Source of the DNA: an uncultured candidate division Zixibacteria bacterium
GTDB taxonomy: Bacteria > Zixibacteria > MSB-5A5 > GN15 > FEB-12
Reading direction: 5' to 3'
NCBI GenBank assembly: GCA_913009765.1
Contig: CAJVYT010000126.1
Coordinates: 1 to 10,731 of the forward strand
Length of the DNA stretch: 10,731 nt
In this document: positions 1-6,687 of the stretch, piece after piece
How the letters are laid out: every line of letters starts with the position of its first letter
How positions within the stretch are numbered: position 1 is the first letter of the stretch
The notes under the pieces: generated by a model
What the model was told of the DNA's origin: nothing
Seen by the model: only the letters and a program-made list of their open reading frames with translations
The model's database searches: none
Program-made: the position numbers and the translations under genes

Positions 1-24
1 CATTATTTCTATTTTTTTTTTTTT
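1..24. other. T-rich read-through noise outside the adapter
   Basis: This is a low-complexity T-rich stretch lying outside the flow-cell end of the adapter at 25-82. It mirrors the A-rich tail at the other end of the contig. It is what Illumina reads show after running past the end of an adapter, so it is most likely not genomic. Confidence 0.93.
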
Positions 25-82
25 AATGATACGGCGACCACCGAGATCTACACTCTTTCCCTACACGACGCTCTTCCGATCT
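25..82 (+). other. Illumina P5/TruSeq universal adapter (artefact)
   Basis: The 58 nt match the Illumina universal (P5) adapter from its first bases AATGATACGG to its last bases GCTCTTCCGATCT, as I recall that sequence. It is library-construction DNA left untrimmed before assembly. Real sequence begins at 83. An exact inverted copy lies at 10603-10660, so the contig seems to be bounded by a 58-bp terminal inverted repeat that has no biological meaning. Confidence 0.99.
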
Positions 83-877
83 ACAGTAAAGACCGATTTC
101 TTCAAAAGTCGGAAAAATAATTTCAAAATTTGCAAACTGGAGTTTATCCTTCCAGTAGAATATCATCCCCCAGCCGATTCCGGCAGATAAAGCTCCCAGA
201 AAAACACCCTCAATAATAAACGGCATTGCCAAAAGAAGTTTTCCTGCCCCTAATAACCTCATTTGATAAAACCCGACCGCCCGCGTTTTTGCTGTTAAGC
301 GCATATTATTGGCAGACGAAACTAACACTGTTAATAATATTAACCCACCCAATAAAAGCCCTATATCAGCAATAATATTTTTTGTCGATTCTGCTTTAGC
401 GAGCCAATTTTTACTATAATATACGTTTGAAACACCCTGCTGACTCATAATACGGTTTTCAATTGCTGATAAATCGGTAGAATTGAGTACATCAGATTGA
501 AATGTTAAAATCAGAGACTGCGGCAGCGGATTACTGCTGTCATACCCGACAAGCAGATCAATCCCTACTAAATCAGCCAACTCTTTTCGAGCGGTTTCTT
601 TTGAGATAAACGTCATAGAACTGACACCATCTATTCTTTTTATTTCATCTTTGATAACTCCGAGTGAAGAATCAGGATACTCCTCTGAAATAAAAACCTC
701 CATCTTTAAATCAGAAAGATAATTTTCATAGAACTTATCTGATGTGTCTGCAGCAACCCAAAAAATATCAAACAGTAAAAATAGTAATGTCATTGATAAA
801 ATCGCTGATAACGAAGTTCCCGGATTTTTATATAAATTCCGAAAAAGCTCTTTAAAAACATGCCCAACTCTATTCAT
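83..877 (-). CDS. ftsX: Cell-division ABC transporter permease FtsX, 3'-truncated by the contig end
   Basis: FtsX is the inner-membrane half of FtsEX, which relays ATP hydrolysis by FtsE to periplasmic peptidoglycan hydrolases or their activators at the septum. The 265 genuine residues show the family layout. There is a short cytoplasmic N-terminus, TM1 at about 21-43, a periplasmic loop at about 45-165 containing the conserved NPLPQSL stretch (116-122), TM2 at about 169-190, a cytoplasmic RxxGFYQMRLLGA segment (199-211) and TM3 at about 213-241. The fourth helix and C-terminus are missing, because the reading frame enters the adapter after residue 265 (position 83). Open translation continues to position 23 only through adapter and noise, adding a spurious tail ending RSEERRVGKECRSRWSPYH. 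The start codon overlaps the ftsE stop as ATGA (874-877), which implies translational coupling. Family assignment is confident; the C-terminal end is unknown. Confidence 0.93.
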
Positions 878-1539
878 GCCAATCCCCCATTTACTAAATG
901 ATAGCTGGATGTTTTTGGAAGATTACTTTTAAGTTCTTCAGAAGATACAATTAACATGGATAACCCCGAGACTGCGAGTTTTACCATGTAGTCATAAATC
1001 CGTTCATACGTTTTTGCATCCATTCCGGCAAGAGGTTCATCTATTAAGATTAATGGCTGATGGGCGACATTTGCACGTGCAAATTGAACCAAAGTGTTTT
1101 CAACTCGTGTCAGTTTAGCCGGATACACCGATGCCTGATTTAACAAAGAAAACTCTGTCAACATCGTCATAAGACGTTCTTTTTGCATTTTTTTTCTTTC
1201 ACCTGATAAAACCAGCGGGAAAGTGATATTTTCAGCAACTGTATATGTAGGGACTAATGAAAAAAGTCCTCCAATACCGCCAATTTTACGGCGAACCGAT
1301 TTAATGAGTTTCTTCTGTCGAGGCTTTAACATAGAACCAAACATCTCAACAGACCCGGAATCAGCAAACCGTTTCCCCAATAACAGTTCAATAAGCGTAC
1401 TTTTCCCTGAACCGGCGGCACCATAAATAATAGCTGATTCTCCCGAAAGAAGTTTGAGGTTCAAATCTTTAAAAACCTCATATCCACGGTCAGTTTTCAA
1501 ATATACATTTGTAAGTTCAACTATTGTTTTATCTGACAT
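874..1539 (-). CDS. ftsE: FtsE-like ABC ATPase with degenerate motifs
   Basis: This is a 221-residue ABC ATPase of normal FtsE length, directly upstream of and overlapping ftsX, so it is the cytoplasmic ATPase partner of FtsEX. Walker A is intact (GAAGSGKST, 40-48), as is Walker B with its catalytic glutamate (LILIDEP, 163-169), and the D-loop reads AGMD (171-174). Three other motifs are altered when aligned by eye to typical FtsE. The Q-loop region reads IGGIGGLFSLVP (86-97) where IGVVFQDFRLLP-like sequence is expected, so the glutamine is gone. The signature LSGGEQQR becomes LTRVENTL (143-150). The switch segment ATHD becomes VSSE (198-201), without histidine. The flanks of each motif still align in frame, so this is not a frameshift. 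AAGG lies a suitable distance upstream of the ATG at 1539. ATP binding is plausible; hydrolysis by the usual mechanism is doubtful. Confidence 0.9.
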   Translation of the reverse strand: MSDKTIVELTNVYLKTDRGYEVFKDLNLKLLSGESAIIYGAAGSGKSTLIELLLGKRFADSGSVEMFGSMLKPRQKKLIKSVRRKIGGIGGLFSLVPTYTVAENITFPLVLSGERKKMQKERLMTMLTEFSLLNQASVYPAKLTRVENTLVQFARANVAHQPLILIDEPLAGMDAKTYERIYDYMVKLAVSGLSMLIVSSEELKSNLPKTSSYHLVNGGLA

Positions 1540-1654
1540 ATAAAACCTTGTTTTATTTTAAAATATCTCTTCAATTTGAAAAAATATTAGTTATTTTAAA
1601 CTTATACCGATAGTAAGTGTAAAAAGATAAAACGGAAAAGACAATTTTAAAATT

Positions 1655-2590
1655 ATGAAGAAAAACATTATCTTAGTCTGCTGTATACTTATTACGGCAA
1701 CATGTTCGATTCAAGCCCAAAACTGGAATGCTGTAGAGTTCCCAAATTCTGAAAATATTAATGGGGCTTCATTTGTAAATGAAGATACCGCCTTTTTTGT
1801 TACTCATAAAGGTAAATTAATCCGCACTTTTGACAGATTAAAGAGTTTTGACACATTTAACCCTGCTCCCGGAATTTCTTTAGAAGATGTTTATTTTCTG
1901 AATTCCGATATTGGTTTTATTTGCGGTTCCAAAGGAACCTTTATGAAAACCACCGATGGCGGCTATACCTTTAGTAAAATTCCGGTATCTGACACTGTCC
2001 CATGGTTCTTTGATGTTGAAATGTTCGATAATACACACGGCTTGCTTATTGGCATGAGCCGTAGTTCTGTTTCGCCTTTAGGCGGCTTGGTTTTTCGCAC
2101 TGATGACGGTGGAAAAAACTGGACAAAAGTAAAACCTTTTGGACTCGGCTTAAGTGAAATCGGATATTTTAACAATACTGTCAAAGTACAGTCATTTGGT
2201 CGGATGAACAGTTCCACTGATTTTGGAAAAACTTGGAAATCAGATTCTACATTGACAGGAAATCCCGGTCGTGCTTTTTCTTTTTTTAATAATACAGGCA
2301 TCATCTGCGGATTGAAAGGAATGTGCGGCTATACCAATGATGGTGGAAAAATTTGGCTTCCGGCTCAACAAGACTCACAAACAATGTTTATCGCCGCTCA
2401 AATGATAAATGTAAACGATGGATATATCGGTGGAACAAAATCCACTATCTTAAAAACAACAGATGGCGGTCGCAGTTGGAATGAGGAATTAATGGCAAAA
2501 TCTTTTGATGTGTATGATTTTGTCCTTGTGAAAAATCGGTTATATGCTGTTGGTTCCGATGGCGGAATTATCTGGAAAAAAGTAAAATAA
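1655..2590 (+). CDS. Secreted Ycf48-like / Asp-box (BNR) beta-propeller protein
   Basis: The product has 311 residues. Residues 1-21 look like a Sec signal peptide (KK, hydrophobic core, SIQA) with probable signal peptidase I cleavage before Q22. The mature part carries five spaced Asp-box motifs: TTDGGYTF (99-106), RTDDGGKNW (148-156), STDFGKTW (187-194), TNDGGKIW (227-234) and TTDGGRSW (268-275). These mark successive blades of a propeller such as those in Ycf48-like photosystem II assembly factor homologues and BNR/sortilin-type proteins. Such proteins are common secreted or periplasmic proteins in non-photosynthetic bacteria, where the role is generally unknown. No C-terminal sorting domain or membrane anchor is visible, since the protein ends just after the last blade (GGIIWKKVK). 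No clear Shine-Dalgarno precedes the ATG; the leader is AT-rich. It is transcribed divergently from ftsE and is monocistronic, with a terminator 25 nt after the stop. The family fold is well supported but the specific role is not. Confidence 0.85.
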   Translation: MKKNIILVCCILITATCSIQAQNWNAVEFPNSENINGASFVNEDTAFFVTHKGKLIRTFDRLKSFDTFNPAPGISLEDVYFLNSDIGFICGSKGTFMKTTDGGYTFSKIPVSDTVPWFFDVEMFDNTHGLLIGMSRSSVSPLGGLVFRTDDGGKNWTKVKPFGLGLSEIGYFNNTVKVQSFGRMNSSTDFGKTWKSDSTLTGNPGRAFSFFNNTGIICGLKGMCGYTNDGGKIWLPAQQDSQTMFIAAQMINVNDGYIGGTKSTILKTTDGGRSWNEELMAKSFDVYDFVLVKNRLYAVGSDGGIIWKKVK

Positions 2591-2614
2591 TATTTATATA
2601 AAATTACATCAAGT

Positions 2615-2646
2615 AAACGGAACTCTTATGCGGTTCCGTTTTTTTT
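2615..2646 (+). terminator. Rho-independent terminator of the propeller gene
   Basis: A perfect 8-bp stem is formed by AACGGAAC (2616-2623) and GTTCCGTT (2633-2640) around a 9-nt loop. The T-run 2639-2646 follows immediately. It starts 25 nt after the stop codon at 2590, on the same strand. Confidence 0.88.
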
Positions 2647-2677
2647 ATAATTTTTGGATAGATTTGCGTAATATTTA

Positions 2678-2803
2678 TCACCCTGAGCGGAATTGAAGTG
2701 AGTACAATTAAAAAAAGTTGATACATGCCTCTGCCTTTCTTTAAGGAATAGGCATGCCTATTCCCTACAAAACAATTCTCACGAATCGTCACCCTGAGCG
2801 GAG
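2678..2803. repeat. Two copies of the TCACCCTGAGCGGA repeat motif
   Basis: TCACCCTGAGCGGA occurs at 2678-2691 (followed by a degenerate ATTGAAG) and again at 2789-2802. The same core, in its fuller CTGAGCGGAGTCGAAG form, recurs in both orientations in the spacer upstream of nrdJ (6041-6061 and 6094-6109). It is never seen inside a gene here, so it looks like a dispersed intergenic repeat family. Confidence 0.65.
2745..2764. repeat. Perfect 20-bp palindrome
   Basis: GGAATAGGCATGCCTATTCC equals its own reverse complement over all 20 bases, centred on GCATGC. A partial copy of the centre (CATGCCTCTGCC) lies about 20 nt upstream, at 2724-2735. It lies between the two CACCCTGAGCGGA motif copies. 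No T-run follows on either strand, so it is not a classical terminator. It may be a protein-binding site or an extrudable hairpin of a repeat element. Confidence 0.7.
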
Positions 2804-2914
2804 AGACTGTGTCACAATTTAACGTTATGTCAGTTCCTGATTCACGGAAAGTGAATTGTGAACTGATATCTTTTCGTTAGTTCTCAATTCGCTTAGGCGA
2901 ATTTCCTGACGATT
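2784..2914. repeat. Nested inverted-repeat element (MITE- or REP-like)
   Basis: The outer 8-bp arms are AATCGTCA (2784-2791) and TGACGATT (2907-2914). Inside are two strong hairpins. The first spans 2827-2869: TCAGTTC pairs with GAACTGA, then ATTCAC with GTGAAT around loop GGAAA, with a 3x3 internal loop. The second spans 2874-2912: TCGTTAG pairs with CTGACGA through one wobble, and AATTCGC with GCGAATT around loop TTAG. An alternative pairing of TCACAATT (2812-2819) with AATTGTGA (2854-2861) exists. No coding frame explains this. It could be a non-autonomous repeat element, a processed RNA, or a transcript end for the nrdJ operon, which converges from the right. Confidence 0.6.
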
Positions 2915-2935
2915 ACACACTATAACTTTTAGATT

Positions 2936-3664
2936 TTAGAAATATGACGGTGTAATTATTGATTTTAGTACTTGTTCATAAGAAATATCAGAAGATGCTT
3001 TATCAAGCATGACAAAATAAATATCATCCCCGGCAGAAACTAAAAAAAGTTTATTCCGCTCAACTTCATATACTCCGCATTCACGTGAAAATGTTACCCC
3101 GGGGATCAATGTAAAAATTTCAATAAGTTCGGAGATAGACTTAAATACCGATGAAAATGATTTCTTAAAATTATCACTTTCAATTTTATTGACAAATTCG
3201 CCGTTAATATTTAAGTGATAAACATATTTGACACCGTCTATTGCTTTAAATTTATCAATTACTGGCAGTTCTTTGTCGGCAGTTTTTTTGGCAATAACAG
3301 GATTTTTATATTTTTTATCAGATTGAGGCTGAGGAGCTTCTTCTGACACAATTGGAATAGGCTGACTATCAGATTTTTGTAATAAGCTGGTGGCATCATT
3401 CGCTTTAATAATAGACACAACTTCGGCATGTTGTCTTTGTATCCGATTTTCCATAACAGTTTGTTCTTCAAAAGATTCAATCGGTTTATCCAATTTTTTT
3501 TCTATTTTATGAAGTACCTGCCCATTTAGAATAATAGTAGTCGTTAAGCGGGCATATGGACGATATGCATATTCGGTCTGTATTTGCAAACCGGCACCAT
3601 TTTTTTTCACAAGCGATGTTCGACCTGCCGGTATGTATTGTGTCAAATTCATATGTGTATCCAT
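2936..3664 (-). CDS. Uncharacterised two-part protein downstream of nrdJ
   Basis: I do not recognise this 242-residue soluble protein. Three segments are visible. An N-terminal part (about 1-90) begins IPAGRTSLVKKNGAGLQIQTEY and ends in a charged, probably helical stretch. A low-complexity polar linker (about 91-135) is rich in K, P, S and Q. A C-terminal part (about 136-240) alternates strand and helix, with HLNINGEFVNKIESDN, a long helix at about 165-188, then EVERNKLFLVSAGDDIYFVMLDK. The C-terminal pattern resembles Roadblock/LC7-type small regulatory domains, but only by general look. There is no signal peptide or membrane segment. It starts 62 bp after the nrdJ stop on the same strand, with AGGAAG 13 nt before the ATG, so co-transcription is likely. 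An internal ATG at codon 5 is possible. The function is unknown. Confidence 0.75.
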   Translation of the reverse strand: MDTHMNLTQYIPAGRTSLVKKNGAGLQIQTEYAYRPYARLTTTIILNGQVLHKIEKKLDKPIESFEEQTVMENRIQRQHAEVVSIIKANDATSLLQKSDSQPIPIVSEEAPQPQSDKKYKNPVIAKKTADKELPVIDKFKAIDGVKYVYHLNINGEFVNKIESDNFKKSFSSVFKSISELIEIFTLIPGVTFSRECGVYEVERNKLFLVSAGDDIYFVMLDKASSDISYEQVLKSIITPSYF

Positions 3665-3726
3665 AATCTACTAATTGCTTCCTGTCAATAAAGAAAACAT
3701 ATTTATTTATTAGATTATCGGCATTT

Positions 3727-5949
3727 TTAGCAGTTAGAATAACCACAACTTGCACAATTGTAACAACCTGACTCAAAACGCATAGAAGATGAACAGCTTG
3801 GGCAAATTTCAAAAGATTCAAACTCTGTTGAACCTGAATCAGCAAAATGCTTGTTCAAAATTTGAGCAATTGCATCAGGAATAGAAAAAACTTTGGCACC
3901 TCCCGAAAAGACCTGATTGGCACCGCCAATAGATCGAAGCTGTGAAATAATTGTATTGATTGGGATTTGAGAACGCAATGCAAGTGAAATAAGACGACAG
4001 ATTGCCTCGGTATCTGCCATTGTAGTATAACCGGATTTGCCGATATGAGCAAAAACTTCAAACGGTTTGCCATCTTTGAGATTTATCGTTACATAGAGAT
4101 TCCCATAACCGGTTCTCATCTTTTCTGTAATCCCATGTAAAATATCAGGTCGTTTTTCTACAACAGGTTCAGATGAGCTCATATCAGATTTTTGAGCAAC
4201 CGGAGAAAGTACCTGATTTGGTCTGGAATTATCACGATATATTGTCAAACCTTTACATCCCTCTTCATACGCCAACAAAAATGCACGAGCAACATCATCT
4301 GTCGTAGCCGATTCAGGAAAATTGATAGTTTTTGATACCGATGAATCACAGTATTTCTGAAATAGTGCCTGCATTTTTATATGTTCTTCTGCTTTGATAT
4401 CTGCAGAAGTTAAAAAAATCTTTTTCAATGAATCAGGAATCTCGCTGATGACAGTAAGCGACCGTTTAGATGCTATTTCCTGCAGCAACTCATCTGAGTA
4501 AAATTTTTGTTCTATGGCACTTTCTTTGAAAAATTTATTAACTTCCATAAGTTTATTGCCGTCCATAACATTTCTTTCAAATGCTATTGAATAATACGGC
4601 TCAATTCCCGATGAACAACCTGCTATTATTGAAATTGTACCGGTTGGAGCAATAGTTGTCACCGTAGCATTTCTCATTGAAATGTTTTGATTTTTATACT
4701 TAGAGTTCTCCCAATTTGGGAATTTTCCACGGGTTTTGGCAAGTTCCGATGAATGCTTGCGAGCCTCAATCTCAATAAATTCAGCAATCTTTTCAGCAAG
4801 GTGCAAAGCTCTTTTGCTATTATACGGGATATGCAGTTGTACTAACATATCTGCCCATCCCATAATCCCTAATCCGATACGACGATTTTTCTTGGTCTGT
4901 TTTTCTATCTGCAAAAGCGGATAACAATTTTGATCTATGACATTGTCTAAAAAATGTACAGCAGTCCGTATAACATCACCCAGTTTTTCCCAATCAATTG
5001 AATCCGTATAATTTTCAGATTCTGAATTCAAAACAAACTGTGACAAATTGATAGAACCAAGATTGCAGGAATCATACGGCGGAAGCGGTTGTTCGCCGCA
5101 TGGATTGGTTGCCTCGATTGTTTCTGAAGGTGAGGTGGGGTTCAAGCGGTTCATGCGGTCTATAAAAATAATCCCCGGTTCACCGGTCTGCCACGCATGA
5201 GCGACAAGCGTATCAAACAAATCTTGAGCCTGAAGCCAAACTTCTTGGTCATCTTTAACATACACCTCTTGAGTGCGAGGGTCGATAAGTGGAAAATCGG
5301 CATTGTTGGCAAGAGCTTCCATGAAACTGTCTGTTATCGCAACTGAAATATTAAAATTCGTAATCTTATTTGTATTTTCTTTACATGAAATAAATTCTAA
5401 AATATCAGGATGATCTACCCGTAGAATTCCCATATTGGCACCTCGTCGAGTACCGCCCTGTTTGACTGCTTCAGTTGATGCATCGTAGACCGTCATAAAT
5501 GAGACCGGACCGGAGGCAATTCCCGATGTAGATGCAACAATAGAATTTCTGGGACGCAGTCGTGAAAATGAAAAACCGGTGCCTCCTCCTGATTTATGAA
5601 TAATAGCGGCATGCTTGTTTGTCTCAAATATCTCTTCCATAGAATCACCGACCGGAAGAACAAAACAGGCGGAAAGCTGTCCATTGGCACGACCGGCATT
5701 CATTAAAGTGGGAGAGTTCGGCAGAAAACAGAGTGATGACATGATATCATAAAATTGCTTTGCTGCGTTTTGAATATCAGTGTCAGACTTTCCGTAATTT
5801 TTATCCGCTTGGGCAATAAATTGAGCAACTCTTTTAAATAACTCTTGAGGAGTTTCTATGATATTACTCTGACTGTCCTTGAGTAAATACCGTCGTTTGA
5901 GGACCGCCATTGCATTTTCTGTCAGTTCTGTTTGAGTATATTTTGACAT
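3727..5949 (-). CDS. nrdJ: Adenosylcobalamin-dependent (class II) ribonucleoside-diphosphate reductase
   Basis: The 740-residue enzyme reduces ribonucleotides to deoxyribonucleotides in the cytoplasm, using a radical made from adenosylcobalamin and so not needing oxygen. The catalytic thiyl cysteine is C284 in TNPCGEQPL, with N282 and E286 nearby. The active-site redox pair is C95 (SACFVLPV) and C295 (DSCNLGS), 11 residues after C284 as in the family. The substrate-phosphate loop PTGTIS lies at 435-440. After the ten-stranded barrel, a TSCPD-type domain (about 603-700) is followed by a cysteine-rich tail with C716, C719, C729, C732, C735 and C740. The tail looks like a zinc ribbon plus the C-terminal cysteines that re-reduce the active site. 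No N-terminal ATP-cone is present, as the protein begins directly with the NrdJ N-domain. AAAGGA (5955-5960) lies 5 nt before the ATG. It is the first gene of a likely two-gene transcript. Confidence 0.97.
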   Translation of the reverse strand: MSKYTQTELTENAMAVLKRRYLLKDSQSNIIETPQELFKRVAQFIAQADKNYGKSDTDIQNAAKQFYDIMSSLCFLPNSPTLMNAGRANGQLSACFVLPVGDSMEEIFETNKHAAIIHKSGGGTGFSFSRLRPRNSIVASTSGIASGPVSFMTVYDASTEAVKQGGTRRGANMGILRVDHPDILEFISCKENTNKITNFNISVAITDSFMEALANNADFPLIDPRTQEVYVKDDQEVWLQAQDLFDTLVAHAWQTGEPGIIFIDRMNRLNPTSPSETIEATNPCGEQPLPPYDSCNLGSINLSQFVLNSESENYTDSIDWEKLGDVIRTAVHFLDNVIDQNCYPLLQIEKQTKKNRRIGLGIMGWADMLVQLHIPYNSKRALHLAEKIAEFIEIEARKHSSELAKTRGKFPNWENSKYKNQNISMRNATVTTIAPTGTISIIAGCSSGIEPYYSIAFERNVMDGNKLMEVNKFFKESAIEQKFYSDELLQEIASKRSLTVISEIPDSLKKIFLTSADIKAEEHIKMQALFQKYCDSSVSKTINFPESATTDDVARAFLLAYEEGCKGLTIYRDNSRPNQVLSPVAQKSDMSSSEPVVEKRPDILHGITEKMRTGYGNLYVTINLKDGKPFEVFAHIGKSGYTTMADTEAICRLISLALRSQIPINTIISQLRSIGGANQVFSGGAKVFSIPDAIAQILNKHFADSGSTEFESFEICPSCSSSMRFESGCYNCASCGYSNC

Positions 5950-5986
5950 AATAATCCTTTTATATCAATCATGCCGAGCTATATTT

Positions 5987-6162
5987 TGTCATGCTGCCCG
6001 CCTAGGCTTGTTGAAAAAGTCCAAAATATGTTTCAAGACCCTTCGACTCCGCTCAGGGTGACTTGAAACACAACAACTTATAATATGTCATGCTGAGCGG
6101 AGTCGAAGTATGTTCCGAATTTAGAGGTTTATCAACAAGCCCCTAGGCGGAGTCGAAGTATG
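5987..6162. repeat. Composite nested inverted-repeat element upstream of nrdJ
   Basis: The outer arms are 5998-6014 (CCGCCTAGGCTTGTTGA) and 6132-6150, its reverse complement with two extra C. Within lies a hairpin at 6029-6070: TGTTTCAAG/CTTGAAACA continued by ACCCT/AGGGT. There is also a pair of inverted copies of the TGAGCGGAGTCGAAG motif (6041-6061 and about 6087-6109). The 16-nt GCGGAGTCGAAGTATG occurs directly at 6097-6112 and 6147-6162, the second copy abutting the right outer arm. TGTCATGCTG repeats at 5987-5996 and 6086-6095. It has the look of several nested or mutually inserted short repeats. No open frame lies within. It fills most of the 309-nt gap between nrdJ and the next gene. 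Confidence 0.65.
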
Positions 6163-6246
6163 CTCTTTATATAATATACTCGGAAAATCATATTTTAGAA
6201 TCACATATTTTATAATTTTTTCATAGAAATATACAACTTTTTATCG

Positions 6247-6252
6247 TATAAT
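6247..6252 (+). promoter_or_regulatory. Possible -10 element just before the membrane-protein start
   Basis: TATAAT stands 6 nt before the ATG at 6259. No good -35 hexamer is seen about 17 nt upstream, and no Shine-Dalgarno precedes the ATG. If it is used, the transcript would begin at or within a base or two of the start codon, giving a leaderless mRNA. In such AT-rich sequence a chance match is quite possible. Confidence 0.3.
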
Positions 6253-6258
6253 TTCTGT

Positions 6259-6687
6259 ATGAGCATTCCCGAACCGGCAGTTAAAAGAACAACGTTAATA
6301 TTCACCGCAGGAGTTCTGTGGGCGTGTATCGGACTATTTTTGTTAGGTCGAGGAATTACAAAACTTCTGCCGTTTAATTCTTTTTCCTATATTTTGACCG
6401 GTGGGGGCGCTCTTTTAGGAATTCTCAAAAGTAAATTTGTTTTTAATAAGATTATAGATAAAAATATAGAGCGGATAAAATCTCTATCGCCGAATAAAGA
6501 GAAAATTTGTATTTTTGCGTTTCAGGCGAACCAATCGTATATCTTGGTGCTTATTATGATGAGTATTGGCATGCTGTTAAGACATCTTCCGATAAACCCT
6601 CTTTATTACGGTACTATTCTTATTTTAATCGGCACCGCATTGTTTACATCAAGCCTGCGATATTTCTCTGCTATACGGGAATTGTAA
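6259..6687 (+). CDS. Conserved four-helix membrane protein of unknown function
   Basis: The product has 142 residues with four probable membrane helices at about 12-30, 41-57, 92-107 and 115-132. A positively charged cytoplasmic segment lies between helices 2 and 3. The segment NIERIKSLSPNKEKICIFAFQANQSY (about 69-94) followed by MSIGMLLRHLPI resembles a family of small hypothetical membrane proteins I recall from anaerobic bacteria, which typically carry an RIK...CIFAFQAWKSY motif and a (M/I)GIxLRHSPI motif. No function is known to me. No Shine-Dalgarno precedes the ATG. The 3' end overlaps the convergent DUF2569 gene by 17 nt (6671-6687). The reading frame is well supported by composition and family resemblance. 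Confidence 0.8.
   Translation: MSIPEPAVKRTTLIFTAGVLWACIGLFLLGRGITKLLPFNSFSYILTGGGALLGILKSKFVFNKIIDKNIERIKSLSPNKEKICIFAFQANQSYILVLIMMSIGMLLRHLPINPLYYGTILILIGTALFTSSLRYFSAIREL

Noticed and set aside
744..932. Plus-strand frame of 62 codons across the ftsX/ftsE junction
   Set aside because: It lies antisense to two well-supported genes and resembles no protein; it is a shadow frame. The same applies to the other antisense frames inside ftsE, the propeller gene, nrdJ and pilX.
1655..1720. Lipoprotein signal on the propeller protein
   Set aside because: The cysteine at residue 17 is preceded by TAT rather than a lipobox, and SIQA before Q22 fits signal peptidase I better.
3507..3845. Minus-strand 112-codon frame over the nrdJ tail and the next gene
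   Set aside because: It overlaps both genes in another frame, and its translation lacks family features.
5987..6162. CRISPR array
   Set aside because: Copies are unevenly spaced, partly inverted and lack regular spacers; no cas gene is present.
5950..6258. Cobalamin riboswitch upstream of B12-dependent nrdJ
   Set aside because: No B12-box-like sequence is recognisable; the spacer is explained by repeats. An Infernal search with the cobalamin model would settle it.
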